Positions 26,238-33,692 of a DNA stretch of 60,065 nucleotides are shown here, piece by piece. The stretch covers positions 1 through 60,065 of the forward strand of contig CAJTDD010000029.1 of the NCBI GenBank assembly GCA_910574885.1, in the 5' to 3' direction. Within the stretch, counting starts at the first letter, position 1. Every line of letters begins with the position of its first letter. Made by a program: the position numbers and the translations under genes. The DNA comes from Lachnospiraceae bacterium. Lineage in GTDB: Bacteria; Bacillota; Clostridia; Lachnospirales; Lachnospiraceae. The notes under the pieces are model-generated. The model worked only from the letters and a program-made list of their open reading frames with translations. It was not told where the DNA came from and did no database searches.

Positions 26238-27655
26238 TGTCCTGCTGCCTCCTTTGCAACCTTAACAACATTGATAATACAATACCCCGTCTCAAGTGCT
26301 GATGTTACTGTATCATCTTCCAAATACGAAACCATCACCGCAAGCATCCGCCCGGTCGCTTTACCCTCTGAAAATTTCTCAATTATGATTTCGTCGCCGA
26401 CCTTATACTCGTCTCTCTTTACAATCATAAAACTTTGTGTTCCGTTCATGATTCTTTCAAATACGTTCCCGGCTGCTCTCATGAATTTCTTTCCGTTCGG
26501 CTGCTGCCCTGCTGCATCACTCGGAATATTATTCATTTTCTCCTCGTCAGCCATTTCCCGGAGTTTCTTTTTCGTTTCACGGTCAATTCTGTCCTGCTCC
26601 TCGGAATATTTCTGCTCCTCGGTCTTGTACGCCTCCGCTCGGTTCTTGTATTGGTCGCATTTCGTACATGTTCCGGTCTTAACATTGCAGGTTTCATATT
26701 CCGTACATGAATAGCAGATTGATGTGATTCCCTCCGGATGCGGGGTCTCATAATCTCCGCCCTGGCTCTCCTCATATCCGGATTGTGACGACCGTTCCCA
26801 ATTCTCACCCTCTATCTCCAATTCCTCCGGCGGATTCATACCGATGTTTTCCGTTTCCTGCTGCCCCGTGTCAGATTCAGACACCGCCTCCGGCTCTCCG
26901 GAATCCTGCTGCCCTGCTGCCTTTCCGCCTTTCATAGTCTTAATATCCTTGTGCGTGAGTTCCCCGGTCTCCTCATAAGCTGCCAACGCCTCCCGCTGCT
27001 CCTCCTCCGTCATCCCCGACAACTCATAGGCAGCAGAGAACGTGAGACGCTCTTTATTCAATTCCTCTTTAAATTCCGGAATCAAGTTATTGCTTACGCT
27101 CTCAATCTGTGCAACCTTTGTCTTTGACATCCGCAGCATGGAGGCGATGACATCCCGCAGCCTCCCGGAGTTCAAGTCATACCCTTTGATTTGCTTTCCT
27201 GCTGCCCGCATCCGCTCAAGAGAGGTCTTGAGACGTTGTTCCTCCTCAATGGTGTCGGCGATGCTCTTTGTCCGGTATGCGTTCGCACTGATAATCTCGA
27301 CCTGCTCCTCGTCCGCATCCTGCGGTGTCGTCAGCTTACACGTCGCAATCTCAAATTCTTTATATCCTTTTTTGACAAGTAATTTGAGAGCCTCCCACCG
27401 TCTTTCACCCGCAATGATTCTATACTCGCCAACCTCACACGGTTCATATACAAGTTCAAGATTCTGTTTCAACCCGTGAATGAGGATGTCTCCCGCCAGT
27501 TCCTCAATATCCGCCACTTTGTAAAAGTTCATATCATTCCGGTACATCTTGAAAATTGAAATATCCTTTGTCCGGAATCTCGCTTTCGGAGATTCATCAA
27601 TCCCCGCTTTACTGTTTTTATTTAATGCGTCCATGACGCTGAATCCCGTTGCCAT
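26234..27655 (-). CDS. ParB-like partition/nuclease-domain protein with Cys cluster
   Basis: 473 residues. The ParB N-terminal domain (~30-130) includes GLKQNLELVYEP and the signature GEYRIIAGERRWEALK. A KorB/HTH-like helical domain follows (LRMSKTKVAQIESVSNN). Unusually, a cysteine cluster CYSCTEYETCNVKTGTCTKC (~315-335) suggests a bound zinc. The C-terminus contains a small beta domain. With ParA (29385-30158) it could segregate a circular phage genome. A parS site could not be identified by eye. Confidence 0.85.
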   Translation of the reverse strand: MATGFSVMDALNKNSKAGIDESPKARFRTKDISIFKMYRNDMNFYKVADIEELAGDILIHGLKQNLELVYEPCEVGEYRIIAGERRWEALKLLVKKGYKEFEIATCKLTTPQDADEEQVEIISANAYRTKSIADTIEEEQRLKTSLERMRAAGKQIKGYDLNSGRLRDVIASMLRMSKTKVAQIESVSNNLIPEFKEELNKERLTFSAAYELSGMTEEEQREALAAYEETGELTHKDIKTMKGGKAAGQQDSGEPEAVSESDTGQQETENIGMNPPEELEIEGENWERSSQSGYEESQGGDYETPHPEGITSICYSCTEYETCNVKTGTCTKCDQYKNRAEAYKTEEQKYSEEQDRIDRETKKKLREMADEEKMNNIPSDAAGQQPNGKKFMRAAGNVFERIMNGTQSFMIVKRDEYKVGDEIIIEKFSEGKATGRMLAVMVSYLEDDTVTSALETGYCIINVVKVAKEAAGQ

Positions 27656-27709
27656 GACTATTCCTCCAATCCTTTGACCGGAAAAGTAATGCCTTTTCCG
27701 GAATTTGTA

Positions 27710-27898
27710 TTACTTTATTCGTGAATCCTTTCGTTTCATTTCCCGATACTCTTTCGCCATATTCCGCACTTTATCAGAAAAGCTCCTCCCGCTACATCCG
27801 TTTATGATGTCAAGCGTCTCCCGGTCAATCTTAATGCTTTTCTGAATGTTTGCTCCCATATGTTCATATGTACTTCCGTTATTCTTCCACACATACAC
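27710..27898 (-). CDS. Small RHH-like DNA-binding protein
   Basis: 62 residues from GTG at 27898, six bases after AGGTG; the longer frame overlaps the upstream gene without a ribosome site. ANIQKSIKIDRETLDIINGC then SFSDKVRNMAKEYREMKRK fits a ribbon-helix-helix protein. Immediately upstream of parB, it may regulate the par genes. Confidence 0.6.
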   Translation of the reverse strand: MYVWKNNGSTYEHMGANIQKSIKIDRETLDIINGCSGRSFSDKVRNMAKEYREMKRKDSRIK

Positions 27899-27908
27899 CC
27901 GAATCACC

Positions 27909-28256
27909 TCACCATTCCGTTGAGGCGATTTCATACGGTTCTTTGATGTCCTCGTCTCCCAAAACATCCGCAAATGACTGCATTTTATAGATTTCCCCGT
28001 CGCTCATTCTTTTTAGGTCGCCAACACCGCCCCGGCAGCACTCGTCATAATCTCCTAACTCTTTAATGTCCTCCGGAGTAATATCCGTATTGCTCCACAT
28101 GTGACCGTCCTCCGGCTCTGTAATTTCAAGCTGCTGCAAATCCTCCTCCGTCTCGATGCTGTTCACATTTTTATGATACCAATTCAAGAACTCCATGAGG
28201 TTGTGTGCCACATACCACGAATAATCATCCACTTTAAATATTTTTAGATTCGCCAT
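27909..28256 (-). CDS. Phage early protein of unknown function
   Basis: 115 residues. Starts MANLKIFKVDDYSWYVAHNL; acidic, with many Asp/Glu and a CC pair (DECCRGG). The N-terminal segment (EFLNWYHKNVN) is seen in many gut Firmicute phage proteins, but no role is known to me. It overlaps the Cys-rich upstream gene by 23 bp. Confidence 0.65.
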   Translation of the reverse strand: MANLKIFKVDDYSWYVAHNLMEFLNWYHKNVNSIETEEDLQQLEITEPEDGHMWSNTDITPEDIKELGDYDECCRGGVGDLKRMSDGEIYKMQSFADVLGDEDIKEPYEIASTEW

Positions 28257-28401
28257 CCGCTTTCCTCCTGTTCATTTCCTGCTCTGCCTCTTGCGCTATT
28301 CTCTGAAAAATACAAAATCCCTTGCATGTGTCCGGCAATATTCCGCACGTTTCACACGTTGGATATAACGACCCGTCCGGTCTCCTCGGTCTTTTATCCA
28401 T
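28234..28401 (-). CDS. 55-residue Cys-rich phage protein
   Basis: MDKRPRRPDGSLYPTCETCG, then CKGFC. The four cysteines (CETC and CKGFC) with 9-10 spacing suggest a small zinc-binding knuckle. It begins five bases before the end of the preceding gene region and overlaps the next gene. One of several Cys-rich microproteins in this early region. Confidence 0.6.
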   Translation of the reverse strand: MDKRPRRPDGSLYPTCETCGILPDTCKGFCIFQRIAQEAEQEMNRRKADGESKNI

Positions 28402-28405
28402 TTAT

Positions 28406-28654
28406 TTACATACCTCCGTTCAATGCTTGCACGATTTCACGATATTCCCGTTCTCTCTCGGAGATTTGTGCATCCAAAACGTCCAACCGCTTATATAGCT
28501 GATTTGTCACCTTGTCGGACACCTTTTCGCCATTTTTTACAAGTATTCCGATGATTCTCACCCGGCTCATACTGTTCAATTCTGCCAATACCTGCAACTG
28601 CATGTCTCGGTTTTTCGCCTCCCGGTATGACAAGCAAATCTCCCGTTCCGTCAC
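28406..28654 (-). CDS. Small helical phage protein
   Basis: 82 residues, MTEREICLSYREAKNRDMQL. The C-terminal half is a coiled coil (LYKRLDVLDAQISEREREY). The middle segment (QLQVLAELNSMSRVRIIGIL) looks like a helix-turn-helix. It could be a regulator; function not established. Confidence 0.6.
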   Translation of the reverse strand: MTEREICLSYREAKNRDMQLQVLAELNSMSRVRIIGILVKNGEKVSDKVTNQLYKRLDVLDAQISEREREYREIVQALNGGM

Positions 28655-28671
28655 ACTGCATCATCCTCCCT

Positions 28672-29067
28672 TTATTCCGTCAATTTCTGCTTTTTGGTTT
28701 CCGTCCGCTCGACGTTTATCTCACCTTTGCTATTTTGTGAAATAGAGGCTTTAACGCCTCCTCTTAGGTTCAATGTGACCTTTGCCAACCCTCCCGAATA
28801 AATCTCCTCAACTGCTGCCCGCAGGATGTTCACAATGCCCTCTCCGATTCTTTTCTCCGATGCTGCATCCTCTCCGAAAAGCACGGAAACATTTTTCAAT
28901 GCTTTTTCTTTCCGCTGCTTTTCTTTCTGATACTCAACCGCCCGGTCACATGCGCATGTCATAGTCGCCAGTTCTTCCTTTTGCGGGTCTGTCAAATCCG
29001 CCTCGCCCTCAAACTGAACCATCTGACCGCAAAATCTACACGGTGCAGTCTGCATTATCTTTTTCAT
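28672..29067 (-). CDS. Phage protein with N-terminal zinc ribbon
   Basis: 131 residues. The N-terminus CRFCGQMVQFEG with later CACD forms a probable C4 zinc site. A helical middle part and a C-terminal beta segment with KVTLNLRGGVKASISQNSKG follow. It is seen in many Lachnospiraceae prophages; function unknown to me. Confidence 0.65.
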   Translation of the reverse strand: MKKIMQTAPCRFCGQMVQFEGEADLTDPQKEELATMTCACDRAVEYQKEKQRKEKALKNVSVLFGEDAASEKRIGEGIVNILRAAVEEIYSGGLAKVTLNLRGGVKASISQNSKGEINVERTETKKQKLTE

Positions 29068-29375
29068 GCCCTGCTGCCTCCTTTCTTTCGATTTCTATAA
29101 TTTGAGTATTCTTTTGCAAAATCCTTGTCAAATTTTCTTATACTGCCTTTAAATAGCAATGTCTTGTACCATCTTTTCCCATCATTATCAGAATCCGAAA
29201 AATCATAACTGTGTTTCCCATCGCTCCACATAAAATGACACATTTGAAAGTTTCCATTTTCTGTTATGCGTGGTTTGCAAAAATATATTTTTACACTTGA
29301 ATTATGGATTTTTGCTTTTATTGCCTCAATCATGCAATTTGAAATATATTCCTCACTTACCGTCTCACATTTCAA
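29064..29375 (-). CDS. Phage early protein of unknown function
   Basis: 103 residues. Alpha/beta with aromatic-rich centre (KIYFCKPRITENGNFQMCHF, GKHSYDFSDSDNDGKRWY) and a basic end. Its base composition is more AT-rich than neighbouring genes, suggesting a separate origin. Overlaps the next gene by 4 bp. Confidence 0.6.
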   Translation of the reverse strand: MKCETVSEEYISNCMIEAIKAKIHNSSVKIYFCKPRITENGNFQMCHFMWSDGKHSYDFSDSDNDGKRWYKTLLFKGSIRKFDKDFAKEYSNYRNRKKGGSRA

Positions 29376-29384
29376 AACTTTCGT

Positions 29385-30158
29385 TTACACCTCCTCCAAA
29401 AGTTCCCGGACAATCTCTCGATAGTCCTGCGTCACAATCCCGTTTCGGGAGAATTTCGGGAGAACGGTCATCCCGATTGTTGCCTTTTCGACCACGATTG
29501 ACCGCCGAACCGGAGTAATGAACATATCGAATCCGGATGCCTCCCGCAACCATTCCTCAAACTCAAGAGAGGTCTTGTTTTTCTGTCGCATCGTCATTAT
29601 TCCTTTTATCCGGATTTCCGGATTGAACTCACGGAGGTTCTCGACCTGCTCCTCTAAATTGTGGAGAGCCTCGTTTTCATACCCGCCGACCTTGACCGGG
29701 GCGATGACAAGCGATGCGGACAAAAGAATGTTGATAACGACCATGTCAAGCAACCGTCCGCAGTCACAAATACAATAATCATATGCCCCCGATACCTCCG
29801 TCAGCGCATCGCGCAGCCGTGTGACTTGGTTCTCCTCCTGTTTCATGAGCAGGTTCATATCCGTTTTCATGAGATACCCGTTCGCCGGAATCATGTCAAT
29901 GTGTGAATACTCCGTCGCCTTAATTAGTTCCGACGTGTGATAATCTCCCCCAACGCACACATGACGCTCAAGCAGTTCACTCATTCCTATCCCCTCCGGC
30001 TCATAGCATCCGAATGTCTTTGAGGTGTCTCCCTGCGGGTCTCCGTCAAGCACAAGCACCCTCTTTTCATGTTCCTCGCCCAAAATATAAGCGATTGAAT
30101 CGGCGGTCGTTGTTTTGCCGATTCCTCCCTTTGGTGACATCACCGCAATAATTTTCAT
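29385..30158 (-). CDS. ParA-type partition ATPase
   Basis: 257 residues from MKIIAVMSPKGGIGKTTTAD; this start has GGAGGAAAGAAACC upstream. The deviant Walker A motif KGGIGKTTT, the switch DGDPQGDTSKTFG and the Walker B-like YCICDCG (usually D, here DCG) are visible. It would drive segregation with the ParB-like protein 1.7 kb downstream. Partition genes in an integrated phage hint at an episomal stage. Confidence 0.88.
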   Translation of the reverse strand: MKIIAVMSPKGGIGKTTTADSIAYILGEEHEKRVLVLDGDPQGDTSKTFGCYEPEGIGMSELLERHVCVGGDYHTSELIKATEYSHIDMIPANGYLMKTDMNLLMKQEENQVTRLRDALTEVSGAYDYCICDCGRLLDMVVINILLSASLVIAPVKVGGYENEALHNLEEQVENLREFNPEIRIKGIMTMRQKNKTSLEFEEWLREASGFDMFITPVRRSIVVEKATIGMTVLPKFSRNGIVTQDYREIVRELLEEV

Positions 30159-30187
30159 GGTTTCTTTCCTCCTGTCCTCTTGTTTTC

Positions 30188-30331
30188 TCAAAATCCTCTG
30201 TCCTGCTGCCCGCATCCGCATCTATACATGTTCATATCCTCACCGACCTTGTAAAGCACGAACGCAAATCCGGCGACTGCTGCCAGTGTTCCGATGATGA
30301 CCGCTCCCGCAATCATTCCTGTCGTCCTCAT
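30188..30331 (-). CDS. 47-residue single-TM phage protein
   Basis: MRTTGMIAGAVIIGTLAAVA with a TM segment, then a short tail with CGCG. GGGAGGTGAGGTC precedes the ATG. It ends 29 bases before parA. Function unknown. Confidence 0.55.
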   Translation of the reverse strand: MRTTGMIAGAVIIGTLAAVAGFAFVLYKVGEDMNMYRCGCGQQDRGF

Positions 30332-30350
30332 GACCTCACCTCCCGTCTTT

Positions 30351-30515
30351 TTACATTTCATCCGGATAATGTCGTTCTTCCAGTTCATCTTCATCCTTGC
30401 ATTTTTCATAAAACGGGCAATATTCTCCGTATTTACAAAATGATGTATCTACTCCCTCCCTGCACCATTCCATTTTGGGAGTATTTTGGTATCTGTAATT
30501 TCTACAATCAACCAT
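30351..30515 (-). CDS. 54-residue Cys-rich phage protein
   Basis: MVDCRNYRYQNTPKMEWCRE with six cysteines in all, ending in an acidic segment. The pattern C-x13-C-x9-C-x5-C-x5-C suggests a metal site. The start may instead be the GTG at 30530; AAGGGGTG lies upstream. Function unknown. Confidence 0.5.
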   Translation of the reverse strand: MVDCRNYRYQNTPKMEWCREGVDTSFCKYGEYCPFYEKCKDEDELEERHYPDEM

Positions 30516-30536
30516 ATTTTCACAAATCACCCCTTT

Positions 30537-30836
30537 CTATATGTGAATCGTGTAGTAGAGATTCATCTGCAGGTCACTGAAACTAAATTCCGGCGTTTCC
30601 TCCGGCTGCAACGGTCTCATGAGGTTCAGTTCTTCCCACTTTTTATGACGAATCTCCGGAACGGCTCTAAATTTCTTCACCTCCGCCCTCCGGATGCTCT
30701 CATATACCTCATGCCCTCCATGCCCGTGAATCGGAACTAACAACGCCAAAAATCCGACAAATATCTCTTTCCCGTCCTGGAGAATCCTCAACCTGTCCGC
30801 ATTTTCAATCACCTTGACGAAATCCTCCAACGTCAT
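30537..30836 (-). CDS. Small phage protein of unknown function
   Basis: 99 residues from MTLEDFVKVIENADRL. The ATG overlaps the stop of the VRR-NUC gene by one base (TGATG). 'RLRILQDGKEIFVGFLA' at the start and a repeated charged helix (EVKKFRAVPEIRHKKWEELN) recur in clostridial phage proteins. No function known. Confidence 0.65.
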   Translation of the reverse strand: MTLEDFVKVIENADRLRILQDGKEIFVGFLALLVPIHGHGGHEVYESIRRAEVKKFRAVPEIRHKKWEELNLMRPLQPEETPEFSFSDLQMNLYYTIHI

Positions 30837-31336
30837 CACGCACACCCTCCCTTGACCTTTCCATCTTTCAAGATGCTATTGTTCGGAAAACTCATGCTCC
30901 GGTCTTTGACGCTGATTCCCGCCATCACACACACCCTTTTGAACTCCTCGCCCTGCATGTTCCCCGGCAGCTTGCAATATTCCTCAATAACCCCCGTCGC
31001 CTCCTCCGCCGAATAGCACGTCACAACGAAATGTCCGGCTGCTGCCATGTCCGCAAGAAACTCCTTTTGTGTCGGCTGCTGCCTGTTGTTCCCGTACTTC
31101 ATTTCGATGTATAACCCGCAATATATCCCCTTTGGGTACGGGAGGCATAAATCAGACACGCCCGCCTTGACACCCATTTGCTTGAACTTCACCGCCTCCT
31201 GTTTGTTCCTGCTGCCACCGTTCGGAACATGGTGCAGCCACTTCAATTCCGGATATTTCCCGGCGTTCCATTCCGCCCACTGGACAACATTGATTTGTTC
31301 CGTGTCCTCGCTCCTCATTGCATATTTCATATTCAT
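30836..31336 (-). CDS. VRR-NUC domain nuclease
   Basis: 166 residues. PD-(D/E)XK-type VRR-NUC core with HHVPNGGSRNKQEAVKFKQM, GVSDLCLPYP and YIEMKYGNNRQQPTQ; the Asp of VSD and Glu/Lys of EMK are the expected catalytic residues. Phage VRR-NUC enzymes cut Holliday junctions or branched DNA. Its ATG overlaps the upstream stop (ATGA). Confidence 0.88.
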   Translation of the reverse strand: MNMKYAMRSEDTEQINVVQWAEWNAGKYPELKWLHHVPNGGSRNKQEAVKFKQMGVKAGVSDLCLPYPKGIYCGLYIEMKYGNNRQQPTQKEFLADMAAAGHFVVTCYSAEEATGVIEEYCKLPGNMQGEEFKRVCVMAGISVKDRSMSFPNNSILKDGKVKGGCA

Positions 31337-31470
31337 TTGACCTTATCCTCCTTTTCCGGTATTCCCTCCGCCCTGCACATGTCGTAATATTCACAAAACA
31401 GGCATACATGACGGCAATCCTTGACCTTGAACATCCACGACAACCGCTCAAGAATCCGTTTTACATTCAT
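31333..31470 (-). CDS. 45-residue Cys-rich phage protein
   Basis: MNVKRILERLSWMFKVKDCR then CLFCEYYDMC: four cysteines within 13 residues make a compact metal-binding finger. Start and stop both overlap neighbours by ATGA, which supports translation. Function unknown. Confidence 0.65.
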   Translation of the reverse strand: MNVKRILERLSWMFKVKDCRHVCLFCEYYDMCRAEGIPEKEDKVK

Positions 31471-32168
31471 TCCTTTAGTTCCTCCTCAATCTCCCGCATC
31501 CGCCTCATGATGCCCTCGTTATACTCATAGACATATATCCCTTTGCTCCACAAATGCCGTCTCGCCCCGGTCTCACCGTAGTTATAAGCTGCAAGCGCAT
31601 CTTGAACCGTTCCGCATTTCTCAATGAGGTCTTTCATGAGGCTAATTCCGACACGCACGTTCTGATATGGATTCATGAGGTCGGTGCAATTCAACTCCTC
31701 CATCCGGTCAGCATGGTAAACCTCCATAATCTGCATATATCCGGACGACCCGCCAACGTCGCCGATGCAGTCAAACCTATATCCGGATTCCCTCTCAATC
31801 ATCGCCACAATGAGCGGATAACTCACGCCCTCCTGCTTGCACAGGCAATATGTATATATCTGCATGATTTCCGGGAAATACCCGCCGTTCTCCTCATATC
31901 CCGGAGGAATCTGATAAAACACGAACCCCTCCTCCTCGTCTCCCCAATCCCTTGACATGCTATCAAAGACGGCGTATCTGTCCGTCGGTGCTGCCTTGCT
32001 GATTCCGGATGCCTCCACCCTCTTTTCTGCCTCAAGCTGAACCCCCGTCTCAATGATTTCCGCCCGTTCCTGCCCCTCCTGCTGCCCCGTATTGCCTTTT
32101 ACTGCTGCCGTGGCTATAATTGCCACTATAACGACCAAAACCGCAAGAATGAGCCTCCTGCACGTCAT
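31467..32168 (-). CDS. Membrane-anchored lytic transglycosylase (SLT)
   Basis: 233 residues from MTCRRLILAV, an ATG seven bases after GAGGGAAAG. An N-terminal TM segment precedes a linker and an SLT domain: ERESGYRFDC (catalytic Glu), SSGYMQIMEVYHAD, NPYQNVRVGISLMKDLI and ALAAYNYGETGA. It cleaves peptidoglycan glycan strands. Its place among early genes, not the lysis module, is odd; superinfection control or DNA-entry assistance are possible. Confidence 0.85.
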   Translation of the reverse strand: MTCRRLILAVLVVIVAIIATAAVKGNTGQQEGQERAEIIETGVQLEAEKRVEASGISKAAPTDRYAVFDSMSRDWGDEEEGFVFYQIPPGYEENGGYFPEIMQIYTYCLCKQEGVSYPLIVAMIERESGYRFDCIGDVGGSSGYMQIMEVYHADRMEELNCTDLMNPYQNVRVGISLMKDLIEKCGTVQDALAAYNYGETGARRHLWSKGIYVYEYNEGIMRRMREIEEELKE

Positions 32169-32169
32169 T

Positions 32170-33141
32170 TTATGTCTTTCCCTCTGCCCTCTCGTCATTC
32201 GTCTGTTGCCTCCTTTTCCTCATTCGTGCATGTATATAGAACATGCCATTAAAATCGTTGTAGTAGACTGTTGCATCCTTGAAATCAAAATCCGGATACC
32301 ACTTTTTCATCTGCCCCTCAATGACGTTCTGATTCTTCACCATTTCGTCAACATATTTCCCTATCTTCTTATAGCTGCCTTTCCCCTTTTCCGGCTGCTT
32401 TGAATGGACAACCCGGATGTCCGGGTCTATGAGACCTTGAGAGGAGTTCCACCGTTTTTCCGACCGGATTCTTTTCTTTTCCTTGACGATATAGTTTGCC
32501 ATCCCGGAGAGACCGTTTTCGTCCTTTTGCAGCCTCCTCACCTCGTTCCTGCTGCTCTGCCCCCAACACTTTTCAACCGTGTCCATATCAAGCGCACCAT
32601 CCATCACCAAATGATGATGCCACCGGATTTCCGCAGCCTCATTGTATTCCGTGACATACACATATTTGCAATTCGGCAATCCCCGCTTTTTCCGCTGATA
32701 GTTCACCCGGCGGATGAAATTCTGCATATTCTTTATTGCTGCATCAATATCCCCGTCCGGAGGGAGGTGAGCGTCATCATAGGTCAGCGTTATCCATAAA
32801 TCCTTATCACCGAAATTGCGGTTGATTAGCCTCTCAACATATTTCCGGGCGTTCTTATCGTTCAGATTCCTTTGAGCCTTTGAATTATCCCTCTTGATGC
32901 TCCGCCCCTCCTCCGGTACTTCATCCATACTTTTGAACTGCGGATATATCTCAACCTCAAACTGCTCCCCCGCCTTTATCTCCTTGAGCGCATACACCAT
33001 TTTCTTTCCGTGGGAGAACATTTGCTCAACAATCCACTCATGCAAATCCCCCAATGCTTTGTTAAATGCTGCCTCATAGTCATACGGGATGAAATTCATC
33101 CCCCTCTTTTTCCTCTTTCCTGTCTTTCCTTTCCGCTCCAT
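32170..33141 (-). CDS. HUH replication initiator (rolling-circle type)
   Basis: 323 residues. The three HUH-Rep motifs are visible: WITLTYDDAHLPP (motif 1), EIRWHHHLVMDG (metal-binding HHH, motif 2) and GMANYIVKEKKR (candidate catalytic Tyr, motif 3). The layout resembles Rep of microviruses and inovirus/plasmid G2P-like proteins that nick an origin. It is the only recognisable replication gene in the prophage; no primase or helicase is seen. Repeats and stems in the 215 bp upstream may be its origin. Confidence 0.85.
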   Translation of the reverse strand: MERKGKTGKRKKRGMNFIPYDYEAAFNKALGDLHEWIVEQMFSHGKKMVYALKEIKAGEQFEVEIYPQFKSMDEVPEEGRSIKRDNSKAQRNLNDKNARKYVERLINRNFGDKDLWITLTYDDAHLPPDGDIDAAIKNMQNFIRRVNYQRKKRGLPNCKYVYVTEYNEAAEIRWHHHLVMDGALDMDTVEKCWGQSSRNEVRRLQKDENGLSGMANYIVKEKKRIRSEKRWNSSQGLIDPDIRVVHSKQPEKGKGSYKKIGKYVDEMVKNQNVIEGQMKKWYPDFDFKDATVYYNDFNGMFYIHARMRKRRQQTNDERAEGKT

Positions 33142-33142
33142 C

Positions 33143-33311
33143 TGACACCGTCCTCTATCCCGGTTTTCGTAGACTTGTTACTATCCATTACAAGGTCGGT
33201 AAACCCTCCGAAAACCCTTTATTTTTGCGGTCTTTTAAAGAAAATACCGCTTGCGTTACGGTGTCAGATTTGCTATAATATTTATAGTATCAATCGCATA
33301 CATGACACCGT
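33143..33311. other. Candidate replication origin / regulatory region upstream of rep
   Basis: TGACACCGT occurs at 33143-33151 and 33303-33311 and inverted at 33258-33266. GGTTTTCG near 33163 pairs with CGAAAACC near 33217, enclosing TTGTTACTATCCATTACAAG-like symmetry. Repeated 9-mers and stems next to an HUH Rep gene are expected of an origin, though operator use is equally possible. Confidence 0.4.
33251..33279 (+). promoter_or_regulatory. Plus-strand promoter in the rep upstream region
   Basis: TTGCGT (33251-33256), 17-bp spacer, TATAAT (33274-33279). The spacer contains the inverted repeat copy ACGGTGTCA, so the promoter may be controlled through it. Confidence 0.55.
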
Positions 33312-33352
33312 GATTGAGACCGGACGGCTACTCGCAATAGCCGTCTTTTTTT
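33286..33352 (+). ncRNA. Candidate ~67-nt small RNA upstream of rep
   Basis: The unit starts near 33286 and ends with an 8-bp stem (GACGGCTA / TAGCCGTC) and seven T. It reads opposite to rep and its leader, so it could be a countertranscript RNA like those controlling plasmid Rep synthesis. Promoter and terminator are seen; the function is inferred. Confidence 0.5.
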
Positions 33353-33356
33353 GTCC

Positions 33357-33692
33357 TCAAGTTGCCTCCCGCATCACCTCACTAAACACGACCGGGATAT
33401 TATTTTTCTTTGCAAGTTCAATCTCCGCTTTCATCCCGGAGGAAATACCATATTTCGCACCAACGAAAACCGCATCGCACCTCCGGAGGATTTCCCGCCC
33501 TGCTGCCAGTCCGGTGTTTCTTTCCTCCTCGACGGATTCCTCCAGGCACTGCGTCATATAGAGGTGTGTCGCCACCGGAACACCGCCCTGCAGCAATACA
33601 CCTCTTGTCAATTCCCTTGCATACTCAATATTCCGCTGCAAGATTGCGTCATCATCCGCCCGATACGGTGAACATATGTAAATCAATTTCAC
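33357..33692 (-). CDS. Nucleoside 2-deoxyribosyltransferase-like protein (DUF4406)
   Basis: 111 residues from GTG (MKLIYICSPYRADDDAILQR). The motifs YICSPYR, LEESVEEERNTGL and CDAVFVGAKYGISSGMKAEIE match the small DUF4406/YspA family with a Rossmann-like fold related to nucleoside deoxyribosyltransferases; substrate unknown. The GTG overlaps the methyltransferase TGA. A +1 change in the upstream G tract would fuse the two. Confidence 0.8.
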   Translation of the reverse strand: MKLIYICSPYRADDDAILQRNIEYARELTRGVLLQGGVPVATHLYMTQCLEESVEEERNTGLAAGREILRRCDAVFVGAKYGISSGMKAEIELAKKNNIPVVFSEVMREAT

